A stretch of DNA of 64,000 nucleotides from JAWKWA01 sp041397765 (GCA_041397765.1 JAWKWA010000017.1:1-64000), one strand, 5' to 3'; counted from the stretch's first letter, positions 42,713-51,041 are shown. Numbers and translations: made by a program. Notes: generated from the sequence alone by a model not told the origin.

Positions 42713-44869
42713 TCAGTTCGCCGCCTCGCCTCCCCCCGATTTCCGGCGGGCGCGCATCAGATCCTCGCGGATCTGCAGGGCGGTCTCGGGATGGCCGAGC
42801 CGGGCGCGATAGACGATGAGATTGGACAGGACCTTCTTCACGTAGCTGCGAGTCTCCTCGATGTGGATGGATTCGATCCAGTCGAGCGGGTCGACGCCCG
42901 GGTCACGCGGATCGCCGATCTGCTTCATCCAGTAGCGCACACGGCCGGGCCCGGCATTGTAGCCGGCGAAAGCCATGATGTAGGAGCCGCCGAAGTCGTC
43001 GTGACGGTCGGCGATGTAGGCCGTCGCGAGACGGGCGTTGAAGGCGGGATCGCTCGTCAGCTTCTGCAGGTCGCATTTGATCTTGTACTGCTGGCAGACA
43101 TGGCGCGCCGTCACCGGCATGACCTGGAGGATGCCCTTGGCGCCGGCGCCCGAGACGGTCAAGGTGTTGAACTCGCTCTCCTGGCGGGCGATCGCATAGA
43201 AGATCGCGGTCTCGGGCAGGGGGCGCAGCGGCTTGAACTGCGGCAGGGCGTCGATCGGATAGGCATAGGAGACGAGGTCGAAGCCGCGCTCGATGGCGGT
43301 CTTGGCGATGCGGACCGACATCTGCGTATCGCCGAGGTCGAGGGCGAGATGGGCGAGCAGGGTCATCTCGCCTTCGTCGCCGAGCTTGAAGCGCAGGCTC
43401 GAGAGAAAGACCCGCATCACATCGGTGAGGCCGGCCTTGCGCGCGATGACGAGGGCGCGGGCGGCGTCGCGGCCTTTGAAGCGGGCGACGACGGCTGCCG
43501 GCGGGAGCCTTGGAGCCGCCAGCGGCAGGGCGCGGGCCTCGCGATCGAGCATATGGCGGGCGAGCTGGCCATAGAAGGCGGTGAAGTCGCGGCCGGCCTC
43601 CTCGAACATGGTGCGGGCGCCCGCCTTGTCGCCGAGGGCGTCGAGCGTGCGGGCCAGCCAATAGGCGGCGGTCGAGCGGGTGTTGGGCCCGTCGGCGGAA
43701 CGGCGCATCGCCTCGAAATGGCCGCGCGCGGTCTTCGGATCGTCGAGGAAGCGCAGCGCGATCCAGCCGGCGAAGAACTCCGCATCGTTGAGCTCGTTGA
43801 CCGACAGGGGGCCATGCTCGGCGGCCAGCCGATAGGCGATGCGCGGCTTGCCGGCATAAAGAGCATTGTAGAGATTGACGCGCCGCTCGATCCACCAGGC
43901 GTCGGGGTCGATGGCGGCGGGCGCGTTCATGTCGGCGGTGAGGAGCAGCGTCCAGGCCGCCTCGTTCTGCTCGGTGCGGCGCAGGCGCTGGACATTGTGG
44001 TAGACGATGCCCGGATCGGTGCGGGCGGCGGCGGGAAGGGCATCGAAGAGTTTCTTCTTGCCTCCCATGCATTTCTTCGAGGTGCACTGGTAGACGGCGA
44101 GCCGCGCCTCGATCATGGCCCGGTCCGCGGGCAGAAGAAGCGGCAGCAGGCGGCGGATCTCGCCAACACGGGCATCGCGGACGCCTTTCCAGCGGCTGTC
44201 CTGGTAGGCGAGACGGTCGGCGCGCCATTTGTGGTCGGCCGGGGTCAGGAAGCTGCCGAGGCGGGCGATCAGCACCTCCTCGGTCGCGGCCGACATCGGG
44301 TCGTTGCGCCAGGCCTCGACGACAAGCCGGCGGGCGCCGTCCTTGTCGCCCGAGTTGGCCAGCATCTCGGCGAGCGCGGCCTTGCCGGGGCCGGTCGCCG
44401 GTTTGCGGCTGGCGAAGAAGGTGCCGACGGTCTTCGGGCCCGCCTTCGACAGGAACAAGATCTCCTCGGCCTCCTCGATGAGGCCCTCGTTGGGCCAGTC
44501 GGGATTGGCTTCGACGAATTGCAGGATCTCGGCGGGCGAGATGCCCTCGGCGCCGACGCGCATCTCGTACCAGCGGAACAGCTTCAGGGCGGTCGGATCG
44601 GTGATGCCGGCGGCGGTGTCGCGGGCGCCCTGGTAGTCCTTGCGGAGCGCCTGGAGGATGGCGGCCTTGACGGAGGCGAGCTCGGCCTCGCGCGGCAGGC
44701 CGGAGAGAAGCGGCTTCAGCGCCTCGTCGAGCGCCTTCTCGGCGCTCTCGGCCAGGCCGGGACGGGCGGCGAGGACCAACAGACAGGCGGCGATCGCGAT
44801 GGTCGGGAACGCGAGGCTGAGATGCTTCGCGATCGAGGGCCTCAGGAGCCCCGTCGTTCGAAAAATCAC
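42713..44869 (-). CDS. Soluble lytic murein transglycosylase (Slt family)
   Basis: Periplasmic enzyme that cleaves peptidoglycan to 1,6-anhydro products. The 718-residue protein has an N-terminal signal peptide (hydrophobic core FPTIAIAACLLVLAA ending GLA), a long alpha-superhelical region, and a C-terminal goose-lysozyme-like SLT domain with ARQESEF (catalytic Glu near 564), GILQVMP, and MAFAGYNAGPGRVRYW. Start GTG 44869 follows GAGAGGG at good spacing; an in-frame start at 44968 lacks this. It is divergent from dapA, the usual Hyphomicrobiales slt-dapA-smpB order. Confidence 0.93.
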   Translation of the reverse strand: MIFRTTGLLRPSIAKHLSLAFPTIAIAACLLVLAARPGLAESAEKALDEALKPLLSGLPREAELASVKAAILQALRKDYQGARDTAAGITDPTALKLFRWYEMRVGAEGISPAEILQFVEANPDWPNEGLIEEAEEILFLSKAGPKTVGTFFASRKPATGPGKAALAEMLANSGDKDGARRLVVEAWRNDPMSAATEEVLIARLGSFLTPADHKWRADRLAYQDSRWKGVRDARVGEIRRLLPLLLPADRAMIEARLAVYQCTSKKCMGGKKKLFDALPAAARTDPGIVYHNVQRLRRTEQNEAAWTLLLTADMNAPAAIDPDAWWIERRVNLYNALYAGKPRIAYRLAAEHGPLSVNELNDAEFFAGWIALRFLDDPKTARGHFEAMRRSADGPNTRSTAAYWLARTLDALGDKAGARTMFEEAGRDFTAFYGQLARHMLDREARALPLAAPRLPPAAVVARFKGRDAARALVIARKAGLTDVMRVFLSSLRFKLGDEGEMTLLAHLALDLGDTQMSVRIAKTAIERGFDLVSYAYPIDALPQFKPLRPLPETAIFYAIARQESEFNTLTVSGAGAKGILQVMPVTARHVCQQYKIKCDLQKLTSDPAFNARLATAYIADRHDDFGGSYIMAFAGYNAGPGRVRYWMKQIGDPRDPGVDPLDWIESIHIEETRSYVKKVLSNLIVYRARLGHPETALQIREDLMRARRKSGGGEAAN

Positions 44870-45006
44870 GTGCCCTCTCGTCGAATGGAAAGCTTCGCCG
44901 TAGACCGGCCGGGATGTGCGGAGAAGCCCCGAGACTATCGCAATCAATCCGGCAGAACAAAGGCCCATGCCGCGGGAACACGCGATCGTGCGCCGGCGGC
45001 TAATGG

Positions 45007-45056
45007 TTCATTCCCGACATTTGCATCCCGTCTCAGAACCCGTGCGAGCAAATGCC
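45007..45056. repeat. Small palindrome next to the inverted-repeat element
   Basis: ATTCCCGACATTTGC (45010-45024) and GCAAATGCCGGAAT (45048-45061) form an imperfect inverted repeat. One half of the same sequence (ATTCCGACATTTGCTCG) recurs at the outer end of the second copy near 48896-48912. Confidence 0.6.
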
Positions 45057-45167
45057 GGAATCATGCGAACCACTGGCAAGCTTATGATTCTAGTGGAGCT
45101 TTTGAATTTGACACTTGAGCACGCACTTCGCAGCAACCGGGACTGAGGTGTCAAATCCGCTTCCCTA
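45045..45167 (+). repeat. Palindromic repeat element, copy 1
   Basis: About 120 bases nearly identical, in inverted orientation, to 48789-48912. The core is a palindrome: TAGTGGAGC...GAATTTGACACTT (45091-45116) against AGGTGTCAAATCCGCTTCCCTA (45146-45167), preceded by GAACCACTGGCAAGCTTATGATTC. It is non-coding and resembles a MITE/REP-like unit. It lies between slt and dapA. Confidence 0.8.
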
Positions 45168-45221
45168 GGGCGAGTGGTGTCGCTCGCGCACCCTCGCGTT
45201 CACCCGATTGGCGAGGCTCGC

Positions 45222-45250
45222 TTGCCGCTGCCGGGCCGAGGCCCTATTGT
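45222..45250 (+). promoter_or_regulatory. Candidate promoter of dapA
   Basis: TTGCCG (45222-45227), 17-base spacer, TATTGT (45245-45250), 49 bases before the dapA ATG. It lies downstream of the repeat element, so the element does not separate dapA from this promoter. Confidence 0.5.
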
Positions 45251-45298
45251 CGCCGCCCGAGACCGGAAGCGTCACAGATCATCCAAGCGGAGCCTGCC

Positions 45299-46173
45299 AT
45301 GTTCAAGGGTTCTTACACGGCCCTCATCACCCCATTTCGCAACGGCCGGGTGGACGAGGCAGCCTATCGGAAATTCGTCGACTGGCAGATCCGGGAGGGC
45401 ACGCACGGCCTCGTTCCGGTCGGCACCACGGGCGAGAGCCCGACGCTCAGCCATGAGGAGCACAGGCGCGTCGTCGAGATCTGCATCGAGGTCGCCGACG
45501 GCCGGGTGCCGGTGATCGCGGGGCGGGCTCGAACTCGACGGCCGAGGCGATCGACCTTGCGCGCTTTGCCGAGAAGGCGGGGGCGAGCGGCGTGCTCGTG
45601 GTCGCGCCCTACTACAACAAGCCGACGCAGGAAGGCCTCTATCTGCACTACAAGGCGATCAATGACGCGATCGGCATCCCGATCATCGTCTACAACGTGC
45701 CCGGGCGAACGGTGTCGGACGTGTCGGTCGAGACGCTCGCGCGGCTCGCCAAGCTTTCAAACATCAAGGGTGTCAAGGACGCGACCGCCAATATCGCGCG
45801 CGTATCGCGCCAGAGGGAGCAGTGCGGACACGATTTCATCCAGCTATCGGGCGAGGATGCGACCGCGCTCGCGCTCAATGCGCATGGCGGGGTCGGCGCC
45901 ATCTCGGTGACGTCGAACGTGGCGCCGCGGCTGTGCTCGCAGTTCCAGGAGGCGTGCCTTGCCGGCGATTACGCCAAGGCGCTCGCCTTTCAGGACCGGC
46001 TGATGCCTCTCCACGATGCACTGTTCGTCGAGACCAATCCGGGGCCGGTCAAGTATGCCGCGTCGAGGCTCGGCCTTTGCGAGGACGGCTGCCGCCTGCC
46101 GCTCGCTCCGGTCAGCGAGGACACCAAGCGCCGGGTGGACGCGGCGCTCCGCCACGCCGGTATCCTCAACTGA
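45299..46173 (+). CDS. dapA: 4-hydroxy-tetrahydrodipicolinate synthase DapA (frame broken once)
   Basis: DapA condenses pyruvate with aspartate semialdehyde in lysine/diaminopimelate synthesis. Family motifs are present: GSYTALITPF, LVPVGTTGESPTLSHEEH, then in the next frame VLVVAPYYNKPTQEG, VYNVPGRT (active-site Tyr), GVKDAT (Schiff-base Lys near 162), LSGEDATALAL and GGVGAISVTSNV. The frame changes at about 45518-45523, where restoring one G in GCGGGG gives the expected GAGSNSTAEAI. Both halves are perfectly conserved, so sequence error is likely. smpB follows 28 bases later. Confidence 0.9.
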
Positions 46174-46201
46174 TCGCTCGCAGCGGGAGAGAGCATACGC
46201 C

Positions 46202-46672
46202 ATGGCCAAGAAGGACGACGGCCGCAAGGTCGTCGCCGAGAACCGCAAGGCGCGCCACAATTACGAGATCGAGGAGGTTTTCGAGGCGGGGCTGGCGCTG
46301 GTCGGCAGCGAGGTGAAGTCGTTGCGCGCCGGAAAGGCGACGATCGGGGAATCCTATGCCTCGGCCGAGCACGGCGAGATCTGGCTGATCAATGCCAACA
46401 TCCCCGAATATCTCGAGGCGAACCGGTTCAACCACCAGCCCAAGCGGCCGCGCAAGCTCCTGCTGAAGAAGCGGGAGATGGCCAAGCTGATCAACGGCGT
46501 CGCGCGCGAGGGCATGACGCTCGTGCCGCTGTCGATCTATTTCAACCCGCGCGGCATCGCCAAGGTCAGCCTCGCGCTCGCCAAGGGCCGCAAGCTGCAC
46601 GACAAGCGCGAGGTCGACCGCAAGCGCGACTGGGACCGCGAGCGCCGACGCATCATGCGCGCGAAGGGGTGA
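46202..46672 (+). CDS. smpB: SsrA-binding protein SmpB
   Basis: SmpB binds tmRNA and brings it to stalled ribosomes. The 156-residue protein shows VVAENRKARHNYEIEEVFEAG, LVGSEVKSLRAGKATIGESYA, the KRPRKLLLKKREMAKL loop and the basic C-terminal tail DRKRDWDRERRRIMRAKG that enters the decoding centre. Start ATG 46202 with GGGAGAGAG upstream. Follows dapA as in related genomes. The tmRNA gene itself is not seen in this window. Confidence 0.96.
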   Translation: MAKKDDGRKVVAENRKARHNYEIEEVFEAGLALVGSEVKSLRAGKATIGESYASAEHGEIWLINANIPEYLEANRFNHQPKRPRKLLLKKREMAKLINGVAREGMTLVPLSIYFNPRGIAKVSLALAKGRKLHDKREVDRKRDWDRERRRIMRAKG

Positions 46673-46676
46673 GACC

Positions 46677-47246
46677 ATGGCGGGGCGGGGTGGCGACGTT
46701 GTCGGGCATCTGCAGCCGGGGATGGCGCTGCCGGCTCTGGCGCTGCCTTCGACGCTCGGAGGCGCGGTCGACCTGTCCCGGCTCGAGGGCCGAGCGGTCG
46801 TCTATGTCTATCCCTGGACCGGCCGGCCGGGCATCGCCAATCCACCGGGCTGGGACGACATTCCGGGCGCCCACGGCTCGACACCGGAGGCGGAAGGGTT
46901 TCGCGACGCGCATCGGGAATTCGTCGCGCGCGGCGTCGCCATTTACGGTGTCAGCGGGCAGGACAGCGCGTGGCAGGGCGAGTTCAGCCGCCGCCTCGGG
47001 CTCCCTTTCGCGCTCCTCAGCGATGAGGCGGGAGAATTGCGCATGGCGCTGTCGCTGCCGACCTTCCGGGCGGGGCCCGACACCTATTTGAAGCGATTGA
47101 CGCTCATCACCGAGGCCGGACGGATCGCGAAGGTGATCCATCCGGTCGAAAATCCGGCCGGTCATGCAGGCGAGGTGCTGACGCTGCTGGAGCCCTGGCC
47201 CGAGCGGAGACGAGGGCCGGTAGAGGGGGAGCGGAGAGACGGATAG
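46677..47246 (+). CDS. Peroxiredoxin-like protein without any cysteine
   Basis: A 189-residue thioredoxin-fold protein of the AhpC/TSA-redoxin type: GMALPALALPSTLGG, VVYVYPWTGRPG near 41-52, GVAIYGVSGQD, and LGLPFALLSDEAGELRMAL. In active relatives the region after YP..GRPG has a peroxidatic Cys in a (G/P)CTPQ-like segment; here it is GAHGSTPEAEGF with Ser68 at that place, and the whole protein contains no Cys. It should therefore lack thiol peroxidase activity. Start ATG 46677, four bases after smpB, so probably co-transcribed. Confidence 0.78.
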   Translation: MAGRGGDVVGHLQPGMALPALALPSTLGGAVDLSRLEGRAVVYVYPWTGRPGIANPPGWDDIPGAHGSTPEAEGFRDAHREFVARGVAIYGVSGQDSAWQGEFSRRLGLPFALLSDEAGELRMALSLPTFRAGPDTYLKRLTLITEAGRIAKVIHPVENPAGHAGEVLTLLEPWPERRRGPVEGERRDG

Positions 47247-47624
47247 GGGGCCGGAGGTTCAGGTCCCGCGTGTAAGCGCAGCAACCCGATCGCTCCGGCC
47301 CCGGTCGGACCGGCAGCCCCAGAAAAGGCGCCAGTCCGAAGCCCGATGCGAGAGTTTCGTCTCGCGGACCCATCAGATAATGGCGGTTCGCCGCCATTCA
47401 AGCCCCTCAGGCTCGGGATGTGGAAAACGTCGAGGGCGTGGTCCGGTTCCATCCCGCCTGTCCGCTACCGTCGCCAGTCAAGCCGAGCAGCGTTAACAAT
47501 GGGTTGCCGGAGTTGCCGGGGTCTTGCGCAGCCGTCTTGCAGGCGCCATTGCATCTCGCCCCGGGGCGGGAGACAATTTCCGCCGCGCGCTCAGCCGGGC
47601 GTCGATGATGTTGGACGGGCAGGC
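47247..47624 (+). other. Intergenic region with two strong hairpins
   Basis: No coding frame is supported. It contains GCGAGA...TCTCGC (about 47348-47365) and a perfect 8-bp stem AATGGCGG-TTCG-CCGCCATT (47379-47398) with a UUCG-type tetraloop. The latter may act as an mRNA 3' stabiliser or Rho-independent pause after the smpB-peroxiredoxin unit, though no T-run follows. Confidence 0.45.
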
Positions 47625-48089
47625 ATGGCACGCAGCGGCGATACGACCGAGATCCTCTTCTATCATCTGGAGCGCGCGCCGCTCGACGGGTGCTGCCGAG
47701 CCTCCTGGAGCGGACACTCGAGCGGGGTGGCGGGCCGTCGTCCAGGCGGGGTCGGAGCCGCGGATCGAGGCGCTCGACACCATTTGTGGACCTATGACGA
47801 TCGCTCCTTCCTGCCGCATGGCAAGGAGCGCGACGGACGTGTCGAGCGCCAGCCGGTGTTCCTGACGACGGGCGAGGACAATCCCAATGGTGCGACCGTG
47901 CGTTTTCTCGTCGACGGTGCGACGATCGCGACGCCCGGCGACTACGACAGGGTGGTGGTGCTGTTCGACGGCAGCGATCCGGCGGCGCTCGAGCAGGCAC
48001 GGGCCGAATGGAAGAAGGCCAGGGCCGCCGGCCATCAGGTGACCTACTGGCAGCAGGCGGCGAGCGGAAAGTGGGAGAAGCGCGCGTGA
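47625..48089 (+). CDS. holC: DNA polymerase III chi subunit HolC (three compensating frame shifts)
   Basis: HolC (chi) links the clamp loader to SSB. The start (ATG 47625) reads TEILFYHLERAPLD, and from HLWTYDDRSFLPHG onward (DPAALEQARAEWKKARAAGH, TYWQQAASGKWEKRA) the sequence is normal. Between about 47690 and 47785 the conserved text VLPSLLE, WRAVVQAGSEPRIEALD is spread over other frames: one base appears missing at the GACGGG near 47690, one in the GGGG near 47731, and one in ACCATT near 47782. Three losses restore frame, so the 154-codon frame stays open but its middle is garbled. Confidence 0.8.
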   Translation: MARSGDTTEILFYHLERAPLDGCCRASWSGHSSGVAGRRPGGVGAADRGARHHLWTYDDRSFLPHGKERDGRVERQPVFLTTGEDNPNGATVRFLVDGATIATPGDYDRVVVLFDGSDPAALEQARAEWKKARAAGHQVTYWQQAASGKWEKRA

Positions 48090-48791
48090 GCAACGACGAC
48101 GATGATGCGGAGCGGACGGCGCGGTTGAAGGAGGAGGGGCGACGCTCGGCGCGGGCGCTGCAGAGCCGCTTCGAGAGCGAAGGCAATGCGGAGGGCTGGT
48201 TCGACGCGCTCTATCGCGAGGCGGGCCGCGAGCGGGCACGGGTGCCCTGGGCCGATGCGGCGCCCCGCTTCAAGCTCGAGGAATGGCTGTCGCGCCATCC
48301 AGGCGTCGGCCAGCCGGCGCTCGATGTCGGTTGCGGGCTCGGCGACAATGCGCGCTGCCTCGCCGAGGCAGGCTATCAGGTGACGGGCTTCGATCTCTCC
48401 GAGGCGGCGGTCGGCTGGGCTCAGGAGCGCCACCAGGGTGCCGGCATCGCCTTCCGGCAGGGCGATCTTCTCGATCCACCGGCCGAGTGGATCGGGGCGT
48501 TCCCGCTGGTGCACGAGACCTACAATCTGCAGGCGATGCCGCGGGAGATGCATGCCGCGGCGATGCTCCAGCTCGCGCGCCTCGTCGCGCCTGGCGGCAT
48601 GCTCATCGTCATCACGCGGATCCGCGAGGCCGACGAGGTGGCGGTGGGCCCGCCCTGGCCCGCTCCTGCGCACCGATCTCGCCCCGCTCTCTGCCGCCGG
48701 CCTCGCCGAGTGCCATGCGGAGATTTTCGACGACCGGCGATCGAGCCCGATCCGCCATCTGCTGGCCGTCTATCGCAGGCCGGCGGACTAG
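48086..48791 (+). CDS. SAM-dependent methyltransferase (frame broken once)
   Basis: A class I methyltransferase of about 235 residues: an acidic N-terminus, then YREAGRERARVPWADAAP, motif I LDVGCGLGDNARCLAEAG at 79-96, VTGFDLSEAAVGWAQER, and LVAPGGMLIVITRIRE. An extra C near 48659-48661 shifts the frame; the correct continuation LLRTDLAPLSAAGLAECHAEIFDD...HLLAVYRR ends at TAG 48791. GTG 48086 overlaps the holC stop. The stop codon is formed by the first bases of the palindromic repeat. Substrate unknown. Confidence 0.75.
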
Positions 48792-48912
48792 TGGAGCGAA
48801 TTTGACACTTCGTGTCCCGGTTGCTGCGACGTGCGCTCTCAAGTGTCAAATTCAAAAGCTCCACTAGAATCATAAACTTGCTAGTGGTTCTGTTGATTCC
48901 GACATTTGCTCG
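48789..48912 (-). repeat. Palindromic repeat element, copy 2 (inverted relative to copy 1)
   Basis: TAGTGGAGCGAATTTGACACTT (48789-48810) pairs with AAGTGTCAAATTCAAAAGCTCCACTA (48841-48866). AGAATCATAAACTTGCTAGTGGTTC and ATTCCGACATTTGCTCG follow. The reverse complement matches 45045-45167 almost base for base. Its first three bases are the stop codon of the methyltransferase gene. Confidence 0.8.
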
Positions 48913-49013
48913 TCCGGGATCTGCGTCCAGATAGGGAAGGCGAACCGAGCGGTCGCCGATCGCCGCCCGGGGCGCCTAGGCCGGCGGCCAGCGTGGCGGG
49001 CGAGGGAGGGCGT

Positions 49014-49550
49014 CTATTCGACCTCCGTCTTCAGGAGCATGTCCTCCAGCCGCTTGATGGCGTGGCCGGGGACGGTGTCGGGGGCCGCGCCCGGTCCGGC
49101 TGCGATATGCAACATGGCGATCAGCTCGCGGCGCTCGTGGGCGTTGAGGTGCTTCTGCATCGGACGGGTCAGGCGCCGCAGCGTCTGGCCGAGATCGCCG
49201 CCCTGGCCGGCGAGCCAGCGGCCGCGCTGGAGAAGTATCTCGGCCTCGCGGCTCGTCACGGCGAGATTGTCGACGAGCTCGCCGGAGATGGCGGCGTGCT
49301 CGACCGCGGTCAAGGGGCCGTCATACATGGCGAGCGCCACCATCATGGCGGCGGCCGCCTCGCGGGGGTCCTCGACAAGGTCGAGGGGGTGGCGCCTGGC
49401 CTTGCGGCTCCAACCGAGCCGGCGCAAGAAGCTGCGGGCGTCGTCGGCGACCTCGATGGCGTCGCGCGCCACCGCGCTGGCGATATGCAGACGCCAGAGA
49501 AGGACGGCGACCGCGGCGATGGCGCCGAGAAGGGCGAGAAGGATGGCCAT
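49014..49550 (-). CDS. TerB-like (tellurite-resistance-type) helical protein with N-terminal membrane anchor
   Basis: A 178-residue protein with an N-terminal hydrophobic helix (MAILLALLGAIAAVAVLLW) followed by an all-helical domain: EAAAAMMVALAMYDGPLTAVEHAAI, LTRPMQKHLNAHERRELIAMLHIAA. The pattern (acidic helix pairs around a possible metal site) resembles the TerB/DjlA-N superfamily, but the match is by eye. Start ATG 49550 places the membrane helix first. It is monocistronic and convergent with the preceding methyltransferase gene. Function unknown. Confidence 0.62.
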   Translation of the reverse strand: MAILLALLGAIAAVAVLLWRLHIASAVARDAIEVADDARSFLRRLGWSRKARRHPLDLVEDPREAAAAMMVALAMYDGPLTAVEHAAISGELVDNLAVTSREAEILLQRGRWLAGQGGDLGQTLRRLTRPMQKHLNAHERRELIAMLHIAAGPGAAPDTVPGHAIKRLEDMLLKTEVE

Positions 49551-49957
49551 GGCGCATTCCTTTCCAGGACGGGGCCCGCCGCGGGAAGCGGGCATGGGCG
49601 AGGCGGCGTTGCCGGCCGGGTAGCGATGAGCCGCGTTAAGGGGACCGGCGAAGGGACGGCCGGCCCTCCCAGCCAAGTCCGCCGAGGCGCGCCGCAGGTT
49701 ACGACGAAGCGATGAATCATTGAAGAACCGATGGACAGGAGTGTGGCCTCGCTGCAAAAGGGAAGCACGCAGTTCGGCGGGGCGCGCACGCGTTTGCCGC
49801 TCCATCGGACGGCCGATCCGGGGCACTCTTTTCTTGACAAATCATTCCAGGCGTGACATCCGCGTGCACTTCGTCTAAATCATGCGCGCTCGCGGGACCT
49901 TGTCCTGGGGGTTGGGCTGCTCGGCCGGTCTCGCCGGTCAAGGCCCGTCCTGAGACT
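49551..49957 (+). other. Intergenic region upstream of tRNA-Trp and secE
   Basis: No coding frame is supported. It holds promoters for the divergent TerB-like gene and for the tRNA-Trp/secE direction. TTGACA at 49834-49839 and GTGACA (49853-49858) followed 17 bases later by TAAATC (49876-49881) are the only candidate elements on the plus strand, and neither pair is a strong match. Confidence 0.4.
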
Positions 49958-50033
49958 AGGGGTGTAGCTCAATTGGTAGAGCGTCGGTCTCCAAAACCGA
50001 AGGCTGGGGGTTCGAGACCCTCCGCCCCTGCCA
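49958..50033 (+). tRNA. tRNA-Trp (anticodon CCA)
   Basis: A 76-base cloverleaf: acceptor AGGGGTG/CGCCCCT, D-arm TAGCTCAATTGGTAGAGC, anticodon loop TCTCCAAAA with CCA, T-arm GGGGGTTCGAGACCCTC, discriminator G and encoded CCA at 50031-50033. tRNA-Trp directly upstream of secE-nusG is the usual bacterial arrangement. Confidence 0.97.
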
Positions 50034-50268
50034 GTCCCGCACGCGGTCCCGCCGTCATCGCTCAGGGCTTGGCGCCTGGATCGGGCGAGGGTCGGTTCGG
50101 GTGATCGCCGGGCCTTTGGACGGAGCGACGTCTGCCGGGGCCGGCATGGCCCGGGGCGGAGCGCGGAATGTGGAGTTGAGAGGGGCGCCAGCCGGTCCCC
50201 TCGGTGCAGGCCTCGAAGCGGGTCCTTGTGGGCGTCTCGGCCCGGAGGTCTGAAGGAAATCGGAAATC

Positions 50269-50466
50269 ATGGCGAGCACGAGTCCCCTCGAATTCATGCG
50301 GCAGGTGCGGGCGGAGGTCGCCAAGGTGACCTGGCCGACGCGCCGGGAGACCATGATCACCACGGTGATGGTGATGATCATGGTGCTGTTCGCCGCGCTG
50401 TTCTTCCTCGCCACCGACCAGGTGATGAGCCGGCTGGTGTCGGTCATCATCGGCCTCGGACGCTAG
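50269..50466 (+). CDS. secE: Preprotein translocase subunit SecE
   Basis: Essential clamp subunit of the SecYEG channel. The 65-residue short form has the cytoplasmic amphipathic stretch FMRQVRAEVAKVTWPTRRET with the conserved KVTWP motif, and a single membrane helix TTVMVMIMVLFAALFFLATDQV. Start ATG 50269 with GGAAATC upstream. First protein gene of the secE-nusG-rplK-rplA-rplJ-rplL run. Confidence 0.96.
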   Translation: MASTSPLEFMRQVRAEVAKVTWPTRRETMITTVMVMIMVLFAALFFLATDQVMSRLVSVIIGLGR

Positions 50467-50507
50467 GACGCGATGCTAATCCTTCGACTGGTGAGCGACT
50501 GAACAAC

Positions 50508-51041
50508 ATGGCCAAGCGCTGGTACATCGTGCACGCCTACTCGAATTTCGAGAGGAAGGTTGCCGAGGCGATCAAGGAGCGGGCGCAGAACCAGGGCCTG
50601 TCCGATCTGTTCGAGGCGGTGCTGGTGCCCATGGAGGAGGTCGTCGAGGTGCGCCGGGGCCGCAAGGTCTCCTCGGAGCGCAAGTTCTTCCCGGGCTACG
50701 TGCTCGTGAAGATGGACATGACCGACCAAGCCTATCACCTGATCAAGAACACGCCCAAGGTGACGGGCTTCCTTGGCACCGACAACAAGCCGATGCCGAT
50801 CACCGAGGCGGAGGCCAACCGCATCCTGCATCAGGTGCAGGAGGGGGTGGAGCGGCCGAAGCCGACGGTGTCCTTCGAGGTTGGCGAGCAGGTGCGCGTG
50901 GCCGACGGGCCGTTCGCCACCTTCAGCGGCCAGATCGAAGAGGTCGACGAGGAGCGCGCGCGCCTGAAGGTGGCGGTGTCGATCTTCGGCCGGGCGACGC
51001 CGGTCGAGCTCGAATTCGGACAGGTCGAGAAGGTCGGCTGA
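50508..51041 (+). CDS. nusG: Transcription elongation/antitermination factor NusG
   Basis: NusG binds RNA polymerase, suppresses pausing and contacts Rho and S10. The 177-residue protein has MAKRWYIVHAYSNFERKVAEAI at the N-terminal NGN domain, ERKFFPGYVLVKMDM, TPKVTGFLG, and the C-terminal KOW domain VRVADGPFATFSGQIEEVDEERARLKV. Start ATG 50508, 41 bases after secE. Confidence 0.97.
   Translation: MAKRWYIVHAYSNFERKVAEAIKERAQNQGLSDLFEAVLVPMEEVVEVRRGRKVSSERKFFPGYVLVKMDMTDQAYHLIKNTPKVTGFLGTDNKPMPITEAEANRILHQVQEGVERPKPTVSFEVGEQVRVADGPFATFSGQIEEVDEERARLKVAVSIFGRATPVELEFGQVEKVG

Noticed and set aside
45045..48912. The inverted repeat pair as ends of a composite transposon
   Set aside because: The enclosed genes (dapA, smpB, holC) are core genes in conserved order and no transposase is present. 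The copies are better viewed as independent small palindromic elements.
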